A DNA stretch of 64,000 nucleotides from Blastocystis hominis. Lineage: Eukaryota; Sar; Bigyra; Opalinata; Blastocystidae. Made by a program: the position numbers and the translations under genes. The stretch covers positions 82,001 to 146,000 of the forward strand of contig NW_013171827.1 in NCBI RefSeq assembly GCF_000151665.1. Direction: 5' to 3'. Positions within the stretch are counted from its first letter, which is position 1. Each line of letters begins with the position of its first letter. Shown here piece by piece: positions 20,171-31,454 of the stretch. Under the pieces are notes generated by a model that had not been told where the DNA came from, did not search any database, and saw only the letters and a program-made list of their open reading frames with translations.

Positions 20171-23100
20171 CTATTCTTCACGCGGCGTGCTTTCCATCTG
20201 TCCCTTGACCAGTGCTGCGTAGAACTCGCACTTCTTCAGCAGTTCTGCGTGCTTTCCGCTGTCCACGATCTTCCCTTCGCTCACCACAAAGATGACATCG
20301 CTGTCCACGATCGTGCTCAGTCGGTGCGCCACTGTGATCACCGTGCAGGGATGCGTCGATCGCCACTTCTCCAATGCCTCCAAGAACTTGTCCTGGTTTT
20401 CGCTGTCCAGCGCGCTCGTCGCTTCGTCCAGCAGCAGCACGTGCGGCTTTCGGAGAATCGCGCGAGCCAACGCCAATCGCTGCTTCTGTCCTCCCGAAAC
20501 CGACTTTCCGGTCGATCCGAGATCCGTTTCGAATCCATCCACCATTTCATTGATGAAATCCATGCACAACGCTTGCGTGCAAGCGTCCATCAGCTCCGCT
20601 TCGGACACTTCACGATCCAATCCCATCACCAAATTCTCGCGAATCGTGCCGCTGAACATGCACGGCTCTTGGTTCACCGCGCCCAGCAGCGAACGATACG
20701 AGTCCAAGTTGACATTCTGCACATTGGCTCCGTCCATCAACACTTCGCCACTCTCCGGTTTGTACATTCGCTGGATCAGCGAAATGATCGTACTCTTTCC
20801 ACACCCACTGGGACCCACGAAAGCCACGGAAGATCCCTTGGGAATTGAGAAGGACACATCGGAAAGAATCGGAGCGTCTGGCCGCGTGGGATACGCGAAC
20901 GACACATGATCGAAGGCGATCGCTCCGTCCTTCGCCTTCCCGGGAAGCGCTCGCAGCGCGTCCTTCTCGCCCGAGCTTTCAATCAGCGAGAAAACGCGCC
21001 GCGCTGCCTCCTGAGCCAACGCCATATTGGGAATTTTGCCCATAGTAATTCCGATGTAGGTGGCCATTAAGAAAACGGTGTTGTAAACGATCATCATCTG
21101 CTGGAACTCGATCACGTTGTAGCTAATGAGGATCGTTCCGGCTGTAAACGTGATCACCATGTAGGTCATGGGGCATAAAATGGCCAGAATATTCGCGATC
21201 GCCGATCGAAGGCTTCGCGAAGTGCACAAGCGATTGGTTCGCTCCAGGTCGTGGATCATCGATTCGTAGACGCGATCTTGCAGATTGTAAGAGTGGATCG
21301 TGTGGATGTTGAGCAGAGAATCAGTGATCTCGCCGGACTTCGCTGTCAGATTGCTGTCGATCTTTTCCGTCACGTTCGCCACGAGTTTGTTTTGGCAATA
21401 CTCCGCAGTGAACAGCAGAGGACAAGCGAGCAGCGAAATGCAACTCAGCTCCCACGATCCCAGACCGGAGAAGGTGATGATCAAGCAGAGAATAGCGATG
21501 ATGAAGCTCTCGAAAAACGAGCCCACTTCATCCATGAAGTCGCGCAGCTTTCGAACATCGATGGAGAGTTCCGAAGTAACGGCAGCTACGAATTATAATG
21601 CAGGATAGAGAACGTCTTACCTGGAGAATGCTCCTTTTCATCGTAGTAGGCTACAGACTGGGAGAGAAGCTTCACGAAGGACTTCGACCGCACCGTAACG
21701 ATCATGTTCTCCTTCACAACACTCGACAAATCCCACCAGAGAAGGTCGCCCGAAGCATAAATGACAGTAACGACCACCATCATGGTCGAAAAGAAGATTC
21801 CCTCGCGCCAAATGGTTGATACATCCAATCGGAAGGGAATCGCGTGCATCAACGCCACAACGATCGCATATCCAGCCGGATACATGGCAGTGCAGAGAAC
21901 GCCGATGAAGGCGATCCACAGAATGCATTTTGTACGACCAAAGTAATTATAGAGAGAGAAGAGATTATACTTCTTCGGCTTTTCTGCCTTTTCGTTTTCG
22001 TCCTTCTTCTTATTCTTATTCTTCGAATCTGCAGTTTCTGCTTCTTTCTCTTTCTCCTTTTCGTTTCTTTCTTCTTTCTTCTTTGCTTCTGCATCCGCTT
22101 CCTTCTCTTCCTTCTTTTCCGTTCCCTCGGCTCCTTCTTCTTCCTCCTTTTCTAAAGTTTCTTGGCTTTTATACAATCCCGCATAGATTCCGCCCTTCGC
22201 TAGCAAGCTTTCATGATCGCCTTCCTCCACGATCTTTCCTTCCTCCACCACCACAATGCGATCGCACGATCGAATGCTGCTCAGCCGATGTGCCACGATC
22301 ACGATGCTCAGTCCCTTTCCCTTCGCTTCGTTCTTTCTCCGGATCGTTTCCATCGCGTTCTGCACGATTTTCTCGCTCTGCGAATCCAGCGCGCTCGTCG
22401 CTTCGTCCAGCACCAGAATTCGCGGGTTTCGAATCAGCGCGCGGGCGATAGCAATACGCTGCTTCTGTCCTCCGGACAGCGAGCTTCCCAACTCGCCCAC
22501 AAAGGTGTCGTACCCTTTGGGGAACGATCGAATGAACGCGTCGGCCTCCACCAGCTTCGCGGCTTCCACCATTTCTTCCTCGGTGCAGCCCTCGCGTCCA
22601 TAGAGCAGATTCTCGCGAATCGTTCCGCTGAACAGCACGGGCTCCTGCGCCACATAGCTGATCTGATCGCGAATCCACGCCGTCGAGAGCGTCGTCACAT
22701 CGACTCCGTCCCACGTGATCGTTCCCGCCGTCGGAGCGTACAATCGCATCAAGAGTTTCAAGATTGTGCTTTTTCCGCTGCCACTCTCGCCCACGATGCC
22801 GATCATTTCGTTCTCGCGAATGGTGAAGTTGAGCTGCTTCAGCACTTGCGTGTCGCGTGAAGCGTACTTGAAGTCCACGTTCTTGTACACAACGTCTCCC
22901 TTGCTGCTGCTGGGAGTGGTCGATCCAGACTTCATCGCGTCTTCGTGCTCGATCACCTTCACGAAAGAAGTCGCAGACGCGCATGTCTTCTTGATCGCTT
23001 GAATGGCACTGAAGGCAGGACCGAGTCCCAGAAAAGAGTTCATCACTCCGCAGAGCACGATCAGCAAATCTCCGCCAACCAGGCATTGCCCATTGCCGCT

Positions 23101-24267
23101 CTGGTACCAACAACTAGACACGCGATCACAAATCGCCATGCAATTATCTGAGAGAGTTGCATTGCTGAAGCAAACGTCCACCGAAGATATCAAGTCCGTG
23201 ACGCAGCCCGCATCATAGAGTTCTTGAGGGAATCCCTTGCGCTGGTTGTAAACAAGAATGGTTGTGAAGTAGAAGACCAACGAAATTGCGATATTGCTGG
23301 TAAACGTGCTCACACCCTTCCACGCTCCCGCTTGGTACAGCGATTTCAGCAGCATTTTCTTGCACTTCTCGATCTAATCGTAATGAACCAATCCACAACA
23401 CGCACGAGGGAAACGTATTTTTTCTCCATCGATGCTTCGGCTCCCAACGCGGTCACCGTTTTGTAGTTTCGAATACTCTCTTCAGCAATGCTGTCTGCTT
23501 CCTTGTGATCTCGCATCAAGGTCTCGATCCATTTCCCCATGGCACTAGCAAATCTGAACCCAGCCAGGGTAACTAAGGGAGCAGCAATAAGAGTAAGGAG
23601 AGTGAGTTCCCAGCTCTAGCATCAGAACCGTTGAAGAATGAGACATACATGCGTAAATCCGATGAGAAGACCGCATAAAAAGGTGGCAATCGCACGAACG
23701 AACTGCCCGATGGACGGACCCAGTCCGTTGATGATTCGGGAAGATTCCTCCGCAACAGTTTGCCCCAATGCTCCAGGCTTTTCTGACTCGATATAGTCAA
23801 CATCGTGATGGAGAAGGGCATAGATGTACTTCTCACGCAAATGACGTGTCAAGTTTTCTAAGGGTCAGCCAGTAAATATCTCGAATTACCAGCATATCCG
23901 TTCAAACACCATCTCTCAAAGAAGGCAAACGTTGTAGCCACAAGAAGGTTACCTACGAAAACGTATAGTACATTCATGACCTCCGAAAGAGAGACTCCGT
24001 CCAGATTATTCTTGTTTACAATGTCCCCAAGAAAAATGTAACTAATGGGAATTAGAAAACCTGTCATAAAAGAACCTGGAAATAACTCATGACCACAAAT
24101 TATTTACAGAATAACCCAGTGAATAGCAAACAGCGTTCTTTCTTGCTTGCATAAGAATAAACTAAACGACTCCAGGGAATTGACTCTGTAACATTCTCAG
24201 ACACCTTAACAGTCTGGGATTGTTCATCAGACGGTATAACCTTGGTTTTTTTATCTTGGCTTCCCAT
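20171..24267 (-). CDS. full-length ABCB (P-glycoprotein-type) ABC transporter
   Basis: ATP-driven exporter of the multidrug-resistance class. Order: TMD1, NBD1, charged linker, TMD2, NBD2. NBD1 has Walker A GESGSGKST, signature LSGGQKQR and Walker B RILVLDEATSALDS. NBD2 has GPSGCGKST, signature VSGGQKQR and HVLLLDEATSALDS. Both halves keep catalytic Glu and the switch His (VAHRLS), so both sites look active. The linker (about 22.0-22.15 kb) is a Lys/Glu-rich run. Start MGSQDKKTK at 24267 is preferred because a longer frame begun at 24351 would include the neighbour's poly(A) octamer. Introns include 21586-21620, 23374-23399 and 23614-23646. Substrate cannot be told from sequence. Confidence 0.94.
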
Positions 24268-24332
24268 AAAAATAATTATGGTGTTGGAGTGGTCTCGTAA
24301 AATTCTGGGAAAATTCTTGCAAAGTGGATTTA

Positions 24333-24340
24333 AACAAACA
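24333..24340 (-). terminator. poly(A) octamer for the coiled-coil gene
   Basis: TGTTTGTT followed by TAA, 23 bp after the coiled-coil gene's TGA and 66 bp before the transporter ATG. Confidence 0.75.
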
Positions 24341-24363
24341 TCCTCCTCCAACGAGAACTCTTT

Positions 24364-26135
24364 TCAGCGAAGCTCCCTATTAAGTAAATCGAGTTCTCTT
24401 TTATATTTTGCCTCGGCTTGATTTCTTGCTTCCGTCGTTTGCTCCTCTCTACTCCTCACGCTGTACTCCTAAAAGAATACATGACCCGAAGTTTCTGAAG
24501 CAGTTCCTGCTTTCGTAGCAACTGCTGATGCGTTCTAATGGATTGTGTAAAGTTCAGACACGGTACTTGTCTTGCTGCTTCTTCCTTTCCATGTCTACTC
24601 GCTTCTGAAGCCTCTAGCATATCACGGCCGAGGATTGGTCTTCTTACTTGTGCCTCTTCTTCTTTTCGAACGAGAAGCAAATCCAGCTTCTCTTCCTCCT
24701 TCGAGAGAAGATCCGCTTTCTCTTTCTCCGATGTTACTCTCTCCTTCGCTTCCCTTCGATTAAGACCCCATTAGCTGAGCATTCATCAAGGATATGCGCA
24801 CTCTTTGCGATTCTGAACAGAAAGCAAAAGCCTTTGGAGAGTTGGGTTTGACAGGATTGCTGTTTGCAGCGATCTCTCCTCTTTGCATCGATCGACTTGC
24901 TTCTCCAACGCACTGTACTGCTGCTGAAGCGCCTGCGCCTGGTCTTCCAGCTGCTTCATCGTGAGCGCCATGGTCGACAGAGATTCCTTGGTGGCCGAAA
25001 GCTGCTTTTCTATTTCCAGTGCTTTTCTTTCAAGCTCTGCTTGACTTTGAGCTGCGCGCTCTTTCTGGCTATTGAGTTCCTCGATTGCCTTGCTGTGCTT
25101 TTGTATCTGAAGCGAGACTTGCTCCCATTCTTCTCTCATTCTGTCTTGTGCTTTTCTCTCTTGATCCATTTGGTTCTCCAGTTCAGTTTGAGAAATACGT
25201 TTATTGTCCAGCAATTGCTTTCTTTCCTGCAATTGCCGAACAATGCTTTCAATTTCCGAACCACACTCTGCCAAGCCCGAGCTTTCATCCTCGATTCTCT
25301 TTCTCAGGACTGCTTTTTCCTGCTCTTCCCTTTCTCTTGATTGCCTCTGGTTTAGCTGAAGGGTCTTTAGCTCGTCTATCATATTCAACTTATCCTATAT
25401 TGTAAGACTCCCAATCTTTTAGAAATAGTACACTTTCTACAATCGTTAATTTCTTCTGAAGGAGCATTAGTTCTTCTTCGCTCTCTTTTTGCATCTTCTC
25501 TTTGCGTTCACTCTCTTTATCTCTTTGATCCCTTTGTTTTTGGAATCGTTCAAATCGACCACAGAGTTCGGAATAGGATCTCTGCTTCGCAGTTAAAGTC
25601 TGTTGAATCTCAGAAAGGCTTGTACATACCGCGTTTAGCTCTTCTGATGCTATGCTATTAAAGACTTGATGTTCTAATACATTGCTCTATAGCAGCTTCC
25701 TGTTTTCGCACGCTCTGCTTCCAGTCATTCCATTTCTCCTCCAGCTGTTTCAGTTGTGAGCAGATACTTTCATACTGCTCTTGTTCCGCAGATACCTGAC
25801 CTTCTATTTCTGCCAGCTGCTGCTGAATAATGAGAGTTGTATTTTGCAGCCCTTCACATTCGATCAAAAGACGATTCCTTTCGTTTAAAATGTGCGAAAG
25901 ATTCGTAATCAATGCATTGTTGTCGTTGTAGAGCTGCATGTTGAGTACTTTTTGAGTGTGGAGATCCTCATCGGCCGATTGTATTTCGTTCGTAAGTGAC
26001 TGGGCTTGCTCTTCCTGCTTTGCCACAGTATCTTGATTTACAAGTTCATTTTGAAGAATCTTTACTACTAGTAACTAGATGGTCCTTCGGGTACAAGAGT
26101 AAATTCGAATATCAGATAAAACGTTTTCTTCCATA
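24364..26135 (-). CDS. long coiled-coil protein, function unknown
   Basis: Starts MEENVLSDIRIYS at 26135; a 27-nt intron then joins a frame of almost continuous heptads rich in Glu, Gln, Lys and Leu (LTNEIQSADEDLHTQK, QQLAEIEGQVSAEQEQY, LEDQAQALQQQYSALEKQ). It continues through several short introns to RELDLLNRELR and a stop at 24364. No catalytic or binding motif is seen, and no transmembrane segment. It resembles golgin, kinesin-tail or centrosomal coiled coils in composition only, so I assign no function. Junctions between 24.46 and 25.65 kb are only partly resolved. Confidence 0.6.
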
Positions 26136-26192
26136 ATTAGTGAAGCAAACAAGAAAAATGACATCATAAAAAGTGGAGGGAAAAGTATCCAA

Positions 26193-27049
26193 TCAAATAT
26201 CGAGTTCCTTTTCCTTCCGTTTCATCATCTCGGCCATTTCTTTGGACACTCTGTCGGTGATTTCATCAATCTTTTTCTTCATAGAGCTAATATCATCTTT
26301 GGAAATGGAAACATTTTTCTCAATCACACGAACTTTGTCCATATATCGCTTTCGAACGGCTCTGAGCTTCGATTTTTGCTGCTCACACTCCAGAGCCACT
26401 TGTTTGATCATCTTTTGACGAGTTTCTTTCGTTGTTCTAGAGTGGAGAATTCTATGCCATTTCTACTTGGGAATTTGAATTCGGACACTGTTTTTGTCAA
26501 TTTGAGGATTCAGATTCAAGTCACTCGATTTGAGTGTCTTTACTACAAAGGAGAGATTCTACACTACAATCATAAATTGAATAAAACAGCTGGATCAAAT
26601 GGTGTCACCAAATAGGATATTTGAGTATTTGCAGCGACCTGTGCAATACTGCTCATCACTGCACTCTTCCCATCTAACTCCACCTTTAATTGGCCGATCA
26701 TATTGGGATCAAAGCGGACAGCATGTATTTTTGCATAGCTATTTCCCAGAGAGGTGGCAATGCGGTGTTGTTAAGAGAACAGCTTTCATTTCGAACTAGC
26801 AGGATATCTTCATATCGCGCTGCACCTCATCATAGTCTAATTGTGGAGCAATGTCCACCGCGCTGTCGCTCTTATCCTTTTTGCTCTTATTTCCTCCTGT
26901 AATGAAATACAGATAATATACATACCCTTTTTGCCGAACGAACGAGAAAAGACAGGAATGGGAACTGCTTTTCCCATCGAAGCCAGTGGCAATTTATATA
27001 CTAGATTTGAAACAATGAACCAGATCAAACAGGAGAGTCGAGATAGCAT
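26193..27049 (-). CDS. MRRF: mitochondrial ribosome recycling factor
   Basis: Splits post-termination ribosomes with EF-G. The C-terminal half fits bacterial and mitochondrial RRF: MIGQLKVELDGKSAVMSSIA (strand and loop of domain II), then LVTPFDPAVLFNL, then NPQIDKNSVRIQIP, then the long basic helix EQRKKLVKRMIKQVALE ... RYMDKVRVIEKN ... MMKRKEKELDI. The N-terminus from ATG 27049 (MLSRLSCLIWFIVSNLVYKL) reads as an organelle presequence; an internal ATG near 26974 is the alternative. Introns lie near 26899-26927 and several more in the middle, not all settled. The presence of this gene implies organellar translation in the mitochondrion-related organelle. The start is 10 bp from the divergent RNASEH2B start. 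Confidence 0.8.
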
Positions 27050-27059
27050 AGAAAAAAAT
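27050..27059. promoter_or_regulatory. 10-bp divergent start region
   Basis: Only ten bases separate the ATG of MRRF (-) from that of RNASEH2B (+). Promoters must lie inside the partner gene's 5' coding region, or one start is further in. Confidence 0.45.
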
Positions 27060-28032
27060 ATGAGCAATAAGAGCCCACTTGTTGTTTTAGGTCCTTCATC
27101 AGGTATTTTGATATTTGCCGATATAGCCTGATGGTATAGCCTTGACTTGTTCATCCTCATTGAAAACTCTTCCTGATCCATCAGATGGTAGGCATCTCTG
27201 TTCTTCTGTTATTTGTAAAGGAAAAGGACGGAAATATTTGTTTCTTGAGAATCAAGTATATGAGTTAAGTTCCAACACTAAGTATCCCTCGAGTTGGTTT
27301 GTAAATAATCAAGTTTACCAGGGTATGAAATTGGAATGAAGTAATAGAGTAGATGGTTCAATTCGAATGTTAACTCCTGTTCACCCTCTCTTCTTTTGCA
27401 TCTCATTTTTGCGGCAAAAGAAATATCATAATTATATGTCCGTTGAGGATTTGTTCATTTCTTCTTCCTTTCCCGATATTCGAGAATTGGGAAAGCTTCC
27501 ATGCATCGAAGATCAGCTACCGCTAATTTGCGATGTCCAAAAGATTAGTGATCAGTGTTATTACAAGTACAATCATGATTTGTGCCTAAAGTGGCTTCAC
27601 TGCCGCACCGAGAAAATTCGCCAAGGTAGTTATTGGTATTGTGTACAATGTAGTGATAAAAGAGGATCAACCATTGGATTCGTTGTGCATTCTCTCCCAA
27701 TATATTGGGAAAGATTTACTGGAGGAGGTTTGTAACGAATTTCAAGTGAAGCTGTCACAACTGGTTCCAAAGTAGCGTGTTGGAATCGTTTTTGAATCCA
27801 TAGACAGAAGGTGGTTCTGAGTTGTGACTCGAAAAAAACGCATAACAAGCGATCGGAGAGATCTGAAGCCTCGGAAAGCCAACCAGCTAAGATAGCTCGG
27901 AAATCTGGAAAGTCGGTACATACTGCTCAGAATGCAGCGTCCGGTTGTTCAAAGAATAGTATCACGGCCTTTTTCAAGTCCAAATCGTCTAGGAATTCTT
28001 TTTCACTATCCAAAGTTCGTTCTAATGCTTAG
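27060..28032 (+). CDS. RNASEH2B: ribonuclease H2 subunit B
   Basis: Non-catalytic subunit of the heterotrimeric enzyme that removes ribonucleotides from DNA. Recognised by KYLFLENQVYELSS and SWFVNNQVYQDGSIRMLTPVHPLFF (compare human SWFINQSVQ ... FATPVDPLFLLLHYL), the helix DQCYYKYNHDLCLKWL, and a C-terminal basic tail ending in a PIP box, KNSITAFFKSK, that would bind PCNA. Five introns of 28-37 nt are needed, e.g. about 27104-27140, 27320-27349 and 27774-27805. Length (about 265 residues) is slightly short for the family. Stop TAG 28030-28032. No clean TGTTTGTT follows. Confidence 0.84.
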
Positions 28033-28189
28033 TTTTCTTGGCGCTCTGATTGTTGGGTAATGGTTCATGTGTGTTGTTTCGTTTGATGTAAATCTGTATT
28101 ATATGTGGGTTCCACTTTCAAAATCCTGATGGAACTTCAATCAATGCACTTTATCCACTACCTATCGTTTGATTGTTCCTAATTCATTC

Positions 28190-28330
28190 CTTTCTTCTTC
28201 TTCTTCTTCTTCTTCTTCTTCTCTGACTATACACCTCTTTTCCATAAACTCTTTCCACCCACACCCTCACATTCATGCATTCAATTCATTCAATTCATTC
28301 AATTCATCCATCTATCCATTCATTCATTCC
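28190..28330. repeat. simple repeats: (CTT)n and (ATTCA)n-like
   Basis: A run of TTC triplets near 28192-28222, then repeated ATTCAATTC units near 28273-28330, in the intergenic stretch between RNASEH2B and the convergent PP2C gene. These look like ordinary microsatellites. Confidence 0.8.
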
Positions 28331-28401
28331 ATATCCATGGTCCACTCCTCGCCACACAACGATACACACACCACACAATTCCCCGAATTTCCAATTAGTT
28401 T

Positions 28402-28409
28402 CACAAACA
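28402..28409 (-). terminator. poly(A) octamer variant TGTTTGTG for PP2C
   Basis: One base from the consensus, 20 bp after the proposed TAA of the PP2C gene. Confidence 0.55.
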
Positions 28410-28429
28410 ATGACACAGCTAATAACGCC

Positions 28430-29640
28430 TTAATGAGAAATCGCAGTATTTCCTTCCTCCTGCGCATACTCTTCCTGCTTCTTTTCAAGACGCTTTTCAA
28501 TTTTTTCTTCATCCGGTCTACACATCGCCTCGCTCCATCTCACCTACTGAGGGGCGTTCTTAAAGAGCACCAATACCATTGTCATATTATCCTTCGAATT
28601 CCGCTGGAGGCAAAGTTCAAAAAGATCCGCAAGTGCCACTTCCACAGAGACAGACGATTCCTAGACCCTATTTCGCGCCCTTCTCCTCCTACAAGCAAAT
28701 CGCTGACGATATTCACGCATTCCTGAGGTTCCGTGATCGCATCCCAAATGCCATCACAAGCAAATATTAAATAATTATCCTTTTCATTGCGGTCGATCAC
28801 AAGTATATCCGGCTCTGGAGAAACCATCTGCTTTTCGGCAGGCAGATCTGCGTTCCCTTTGAACGGGAAATCTCCCAAGGCGCGAGAGACCTAGACCTGA
28901 TCGCTAGCCAGACAACACGTACAGCCAGATCCCCGTTCACTCGGCCTGCCATGACGGAGCCTCCAGCATTGTTGATGCGATCACGCTCTGCGGCCTATAC
29001 ATCGAACAACTACGAAGCACTCACATTGTAGGGTTTATGATCTGTACTTAAGGGAATTGCCTGCCCATCACGAGCTAGAACACACCGAGAGTCTCCTATG
29101 AATCGACCCATGTACCAAGCAATACCGCAATTAGCAACAATAATGTGATTCGGCGTCACAAAGGCAGTAATGGCAGTGCTGCCACTGCGATCGTTATCAT
29201 TATCGGATTGCTTTTTACGCATCTCCGCATCCATAGCCAAAAACCCGTTACGCATAATAACCTTATAATCATCAGGTGTTGTCTACAACTAAAGATAGCT
29301 TCGTAATACCAACATCTTTGCCCTTGTACTCTGGTTGGGATAACAGAATTGGAAGTAAATGATTCCTGCTAAACGATAAAGCGGCAACAACTAGACTACC
29401 AATATTCAGAAGAATATGTTCCTCCATGGCCATCAAAAACACCATAAAAGGCAGTTTCCTCATTTCCATCCAGTTTTGGGCACATCACATGAGCATCCTA
29501 AAATAATGATACCTGATAGGTAAGGATACCTCCATCGTAATTCTCCACCCCTGCATCGAACAACTATATGCTCTCATTCCATTGGCTTCCTGCGAATCGC
29601 AAGTCTTGTCTGTTAACGGCTTATCGAGGAATGCACCCAT
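28430..29640 (-). CDS. PP2C-type serine/threonine phosphatase
   Basis: Metal-dependent (PPM family) phosphatase. Starts [12 protein letters not shown] and continues with [19 protein letters not shown], the metal-binding [38 protein letters not shown] and [13 protein letters not shown], in family order. The catalytic metal-ligand aspartates in FDGHGG and ACDGIWD are intact. A final 30-nt intron near 28516-28545 extends the protein by a charged tail ([20 protein letters not shown]) to TAA 28430; without it TAG 28544-28546 ends the protein right after the catalytic core. Other introns include about 28661-28692 and 29500-29531. Upstream sequence to 29.9 kb may hold a 5' leader. Confidence 0.93.
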
Positions 29641-30287
29641 TATCTGAGAAAGTTATTACAATACACACAATTCAAACTGTGAATAACAAAAAGGTGAGTT
29701 TTGGAAATGACGACAATTGACAGAAATGGGAACCTTTTTCGCGATATTGATTTGGTTGGAATTTGAATTACGCACGCTCTCGGTTTGGAGATTGGTCATG
29801 AGATGCAATGCCATCAGTGGCCTCCAAGAACAAATATGACAACGAAGAGGACATTTGTTGGAAAGTCTGACGAACTTGGAAAATAATTGATCCACATTGA
29901 TTAGGAATACGAAAATTTTAGAAAATCACCTTCCTTTGTTCGGTCAGTGGTGATGGGAAGCAAGATAATAGTTTTTATGAGTTTGAACGCTTTCTCTTAT
30001 TTATTGTTTCTGATTTTAGTTCAGAGTCATCTTCCCACCGATTATTGGTAATGTCGGTTTGTATGTTGTGAATTAGTTTCTAAAACACAACATTGAACCC
30101 GTGCTACATTGAATTTAGGGTTAAATATTCGATTGAGCCATCCCCAAGTCAATCTCCCTATTTCCTCCAGTCACACTCCCTTCTCCAAACACTTTTATAA
30201 ACAAACAGTGCAGCCTTGGTTCATCATTGTTAACAATTCTAAACGATCGTTCCCTGAGATTCACCCAAGTACATTTCAGAAAAACCT
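29641..30287. other. intergenic, divergent promoters of PP2C and TMCO1
   Basis: About 650 bp with no convincing gene; the open frame on the minus strand at 29.66-29.9 kb lacks family features. An orphan TGTTTGTT on the minus strand at 30200-30207 has no gene that it could terminate. Confidence 0.5.
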
Positions 30288-31048
30288 ATGGCTCACTTCC
30301 TTTCCGAATCTCTATCAATTATTGCCCTTTCCTTGGTGCTCAACACTATTGCGGAAAGTATTTTGAGTAGCTTTGTGGTAATTAGCTAGTTGTTTCGTAT
30401 ATTTTCGTGTATAGTACAGAGGAATATAAGAAAGTTAGCGGAAACCTTACAAAGGTGTCCCTCGAGCGTTGGTATGCCGTATTCGAATAACTTGTAGTCT
30501 CGAAGAAGAAAGATCAGATTGTTCCTGCTAGCGAGGAGAAAAAGCACAAGAAGGCAATTCAGAGATTGAAAGAAGAAGAATCGGTACTTGTGAACAATTG
30601 CTTAATATTAGACTCTGAAGAGAGATTTAGGTGGAATGACCACTCGTATCAATATGATCATTTCCCTTGTTTTGATGATGATGATGGGTGTTTTCCGCTC
30701 TTCGTAATTATTTGTGTCACTGCTCTTATTTAGCTACTCTGGAGTTGTAGTTGCCAAACTCCCATTCGAGCCGGTCTCAATCTTCCGTGGTATTTTCCAT
30801 TCTGGGTTAAAGAAAAGCACTGATCCTAGAGATTGCTGCATGGTATTTTTCGTAGTGGCGTTTTGAGTAGACTGCACTTTACATTCTGTGCAACATGACT
30901 TTCCGCCAGACAGTACGCTCGTGTGATGAATAATGACCAATAGATTAAAATGATCATGGGAACTCGTGGCCCACGTTCTTTGAACAGTTTTGCTCAAATG
31001 ATGGAAGACGCCGAGGAAAAGGTTGACAAATACTACAAAACAGATTAA
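30288..31048 (+). CDS. TMCO1: TMCO1 ER calcium load-activated channel / translocon protein
   Basis: ER membrane protein that in animals acts in Ca2+ leak and in the multipass translocon. Start MAHFLSESLSIIALSLVLNT gives the first helix. A coiled-coil region (KKKDQIVPASEEKKHKKAI) is followed by MTTRINMIISLVLMMMMGVF, the signature YSGVVVAKLPFEPVSIFRGI (human FDGRVVAKLPFTPLSYIQGL), and ALYILCNMTFRQTI. It ends in an acidic tail with ...KVDKYYKTD and TAA 31046-31048. Six introns of 28-40 nt are required, and each restores the family alignment exactly, which makes this a good model for splice-site rules here. Confidence 0.9.
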
Positions 31049-31386
31049 TTTTACTTGAAGGTATTGATGCATTCTTACTTTCCCGGCTTGTTTACTCAAA
31101 GAAATGAATTGTATGCAAAATAGGAACGTGATGAGAAGTTTTTCGGTGAATAGATGGAAAGGCGGAGATAAAAGCAATGGTAACAACAGTTGCAGATATT
31201 GATTGTAAAGCGACGCATCGTATTACAGCGAATGAACTTCATCAGATTCCACAACAATTAAAAGAATATGAAACACACAAATAAAATAAAAGATTAAAAA
31301 TAATATTATAAGCCCTACCATTCTCACCATCAATCCACGCTGAAGAAGTAGTAAAACGATCCTAAAAGCACCACTAACGATTCAAA
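31049..31386. other. intergenic, convergent 3' ends of TMCO1 and GDI
   Basis: AT-rich, about 340 bp, no gene seen. Contains runs of AAT/AAAAT. Confidence 0.5.
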
Positions 31387-31394
31387 AACAAACA
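31387..31394 (-). terminator. poly(A) octamer for Rab GDI
   Basis: TGTTTGTT on the minus strand, about 60 bp after the GDI stop. Confidence 0.6.
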
Positions 31395-31454
31395 AGCCTT
31401 TAATAAGCAGAGAATCCTTAGTACATATCCGGCAAAACACTTTCGCATTCTCAT

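Noticed and set aside
24268..24351. Longer N-terminus for the ABC transporter from ATG 24351
   Set aside because: It would run through the poly(A) octamer of the coiled-coil gene and lacks any family support; ATG 24267 is better.
29656..29895. 79-codon open frame upstream of PP2C
   Set aside because: No family features, odd composition, no octamer after it; more likely 5' flanking or leader sequence.
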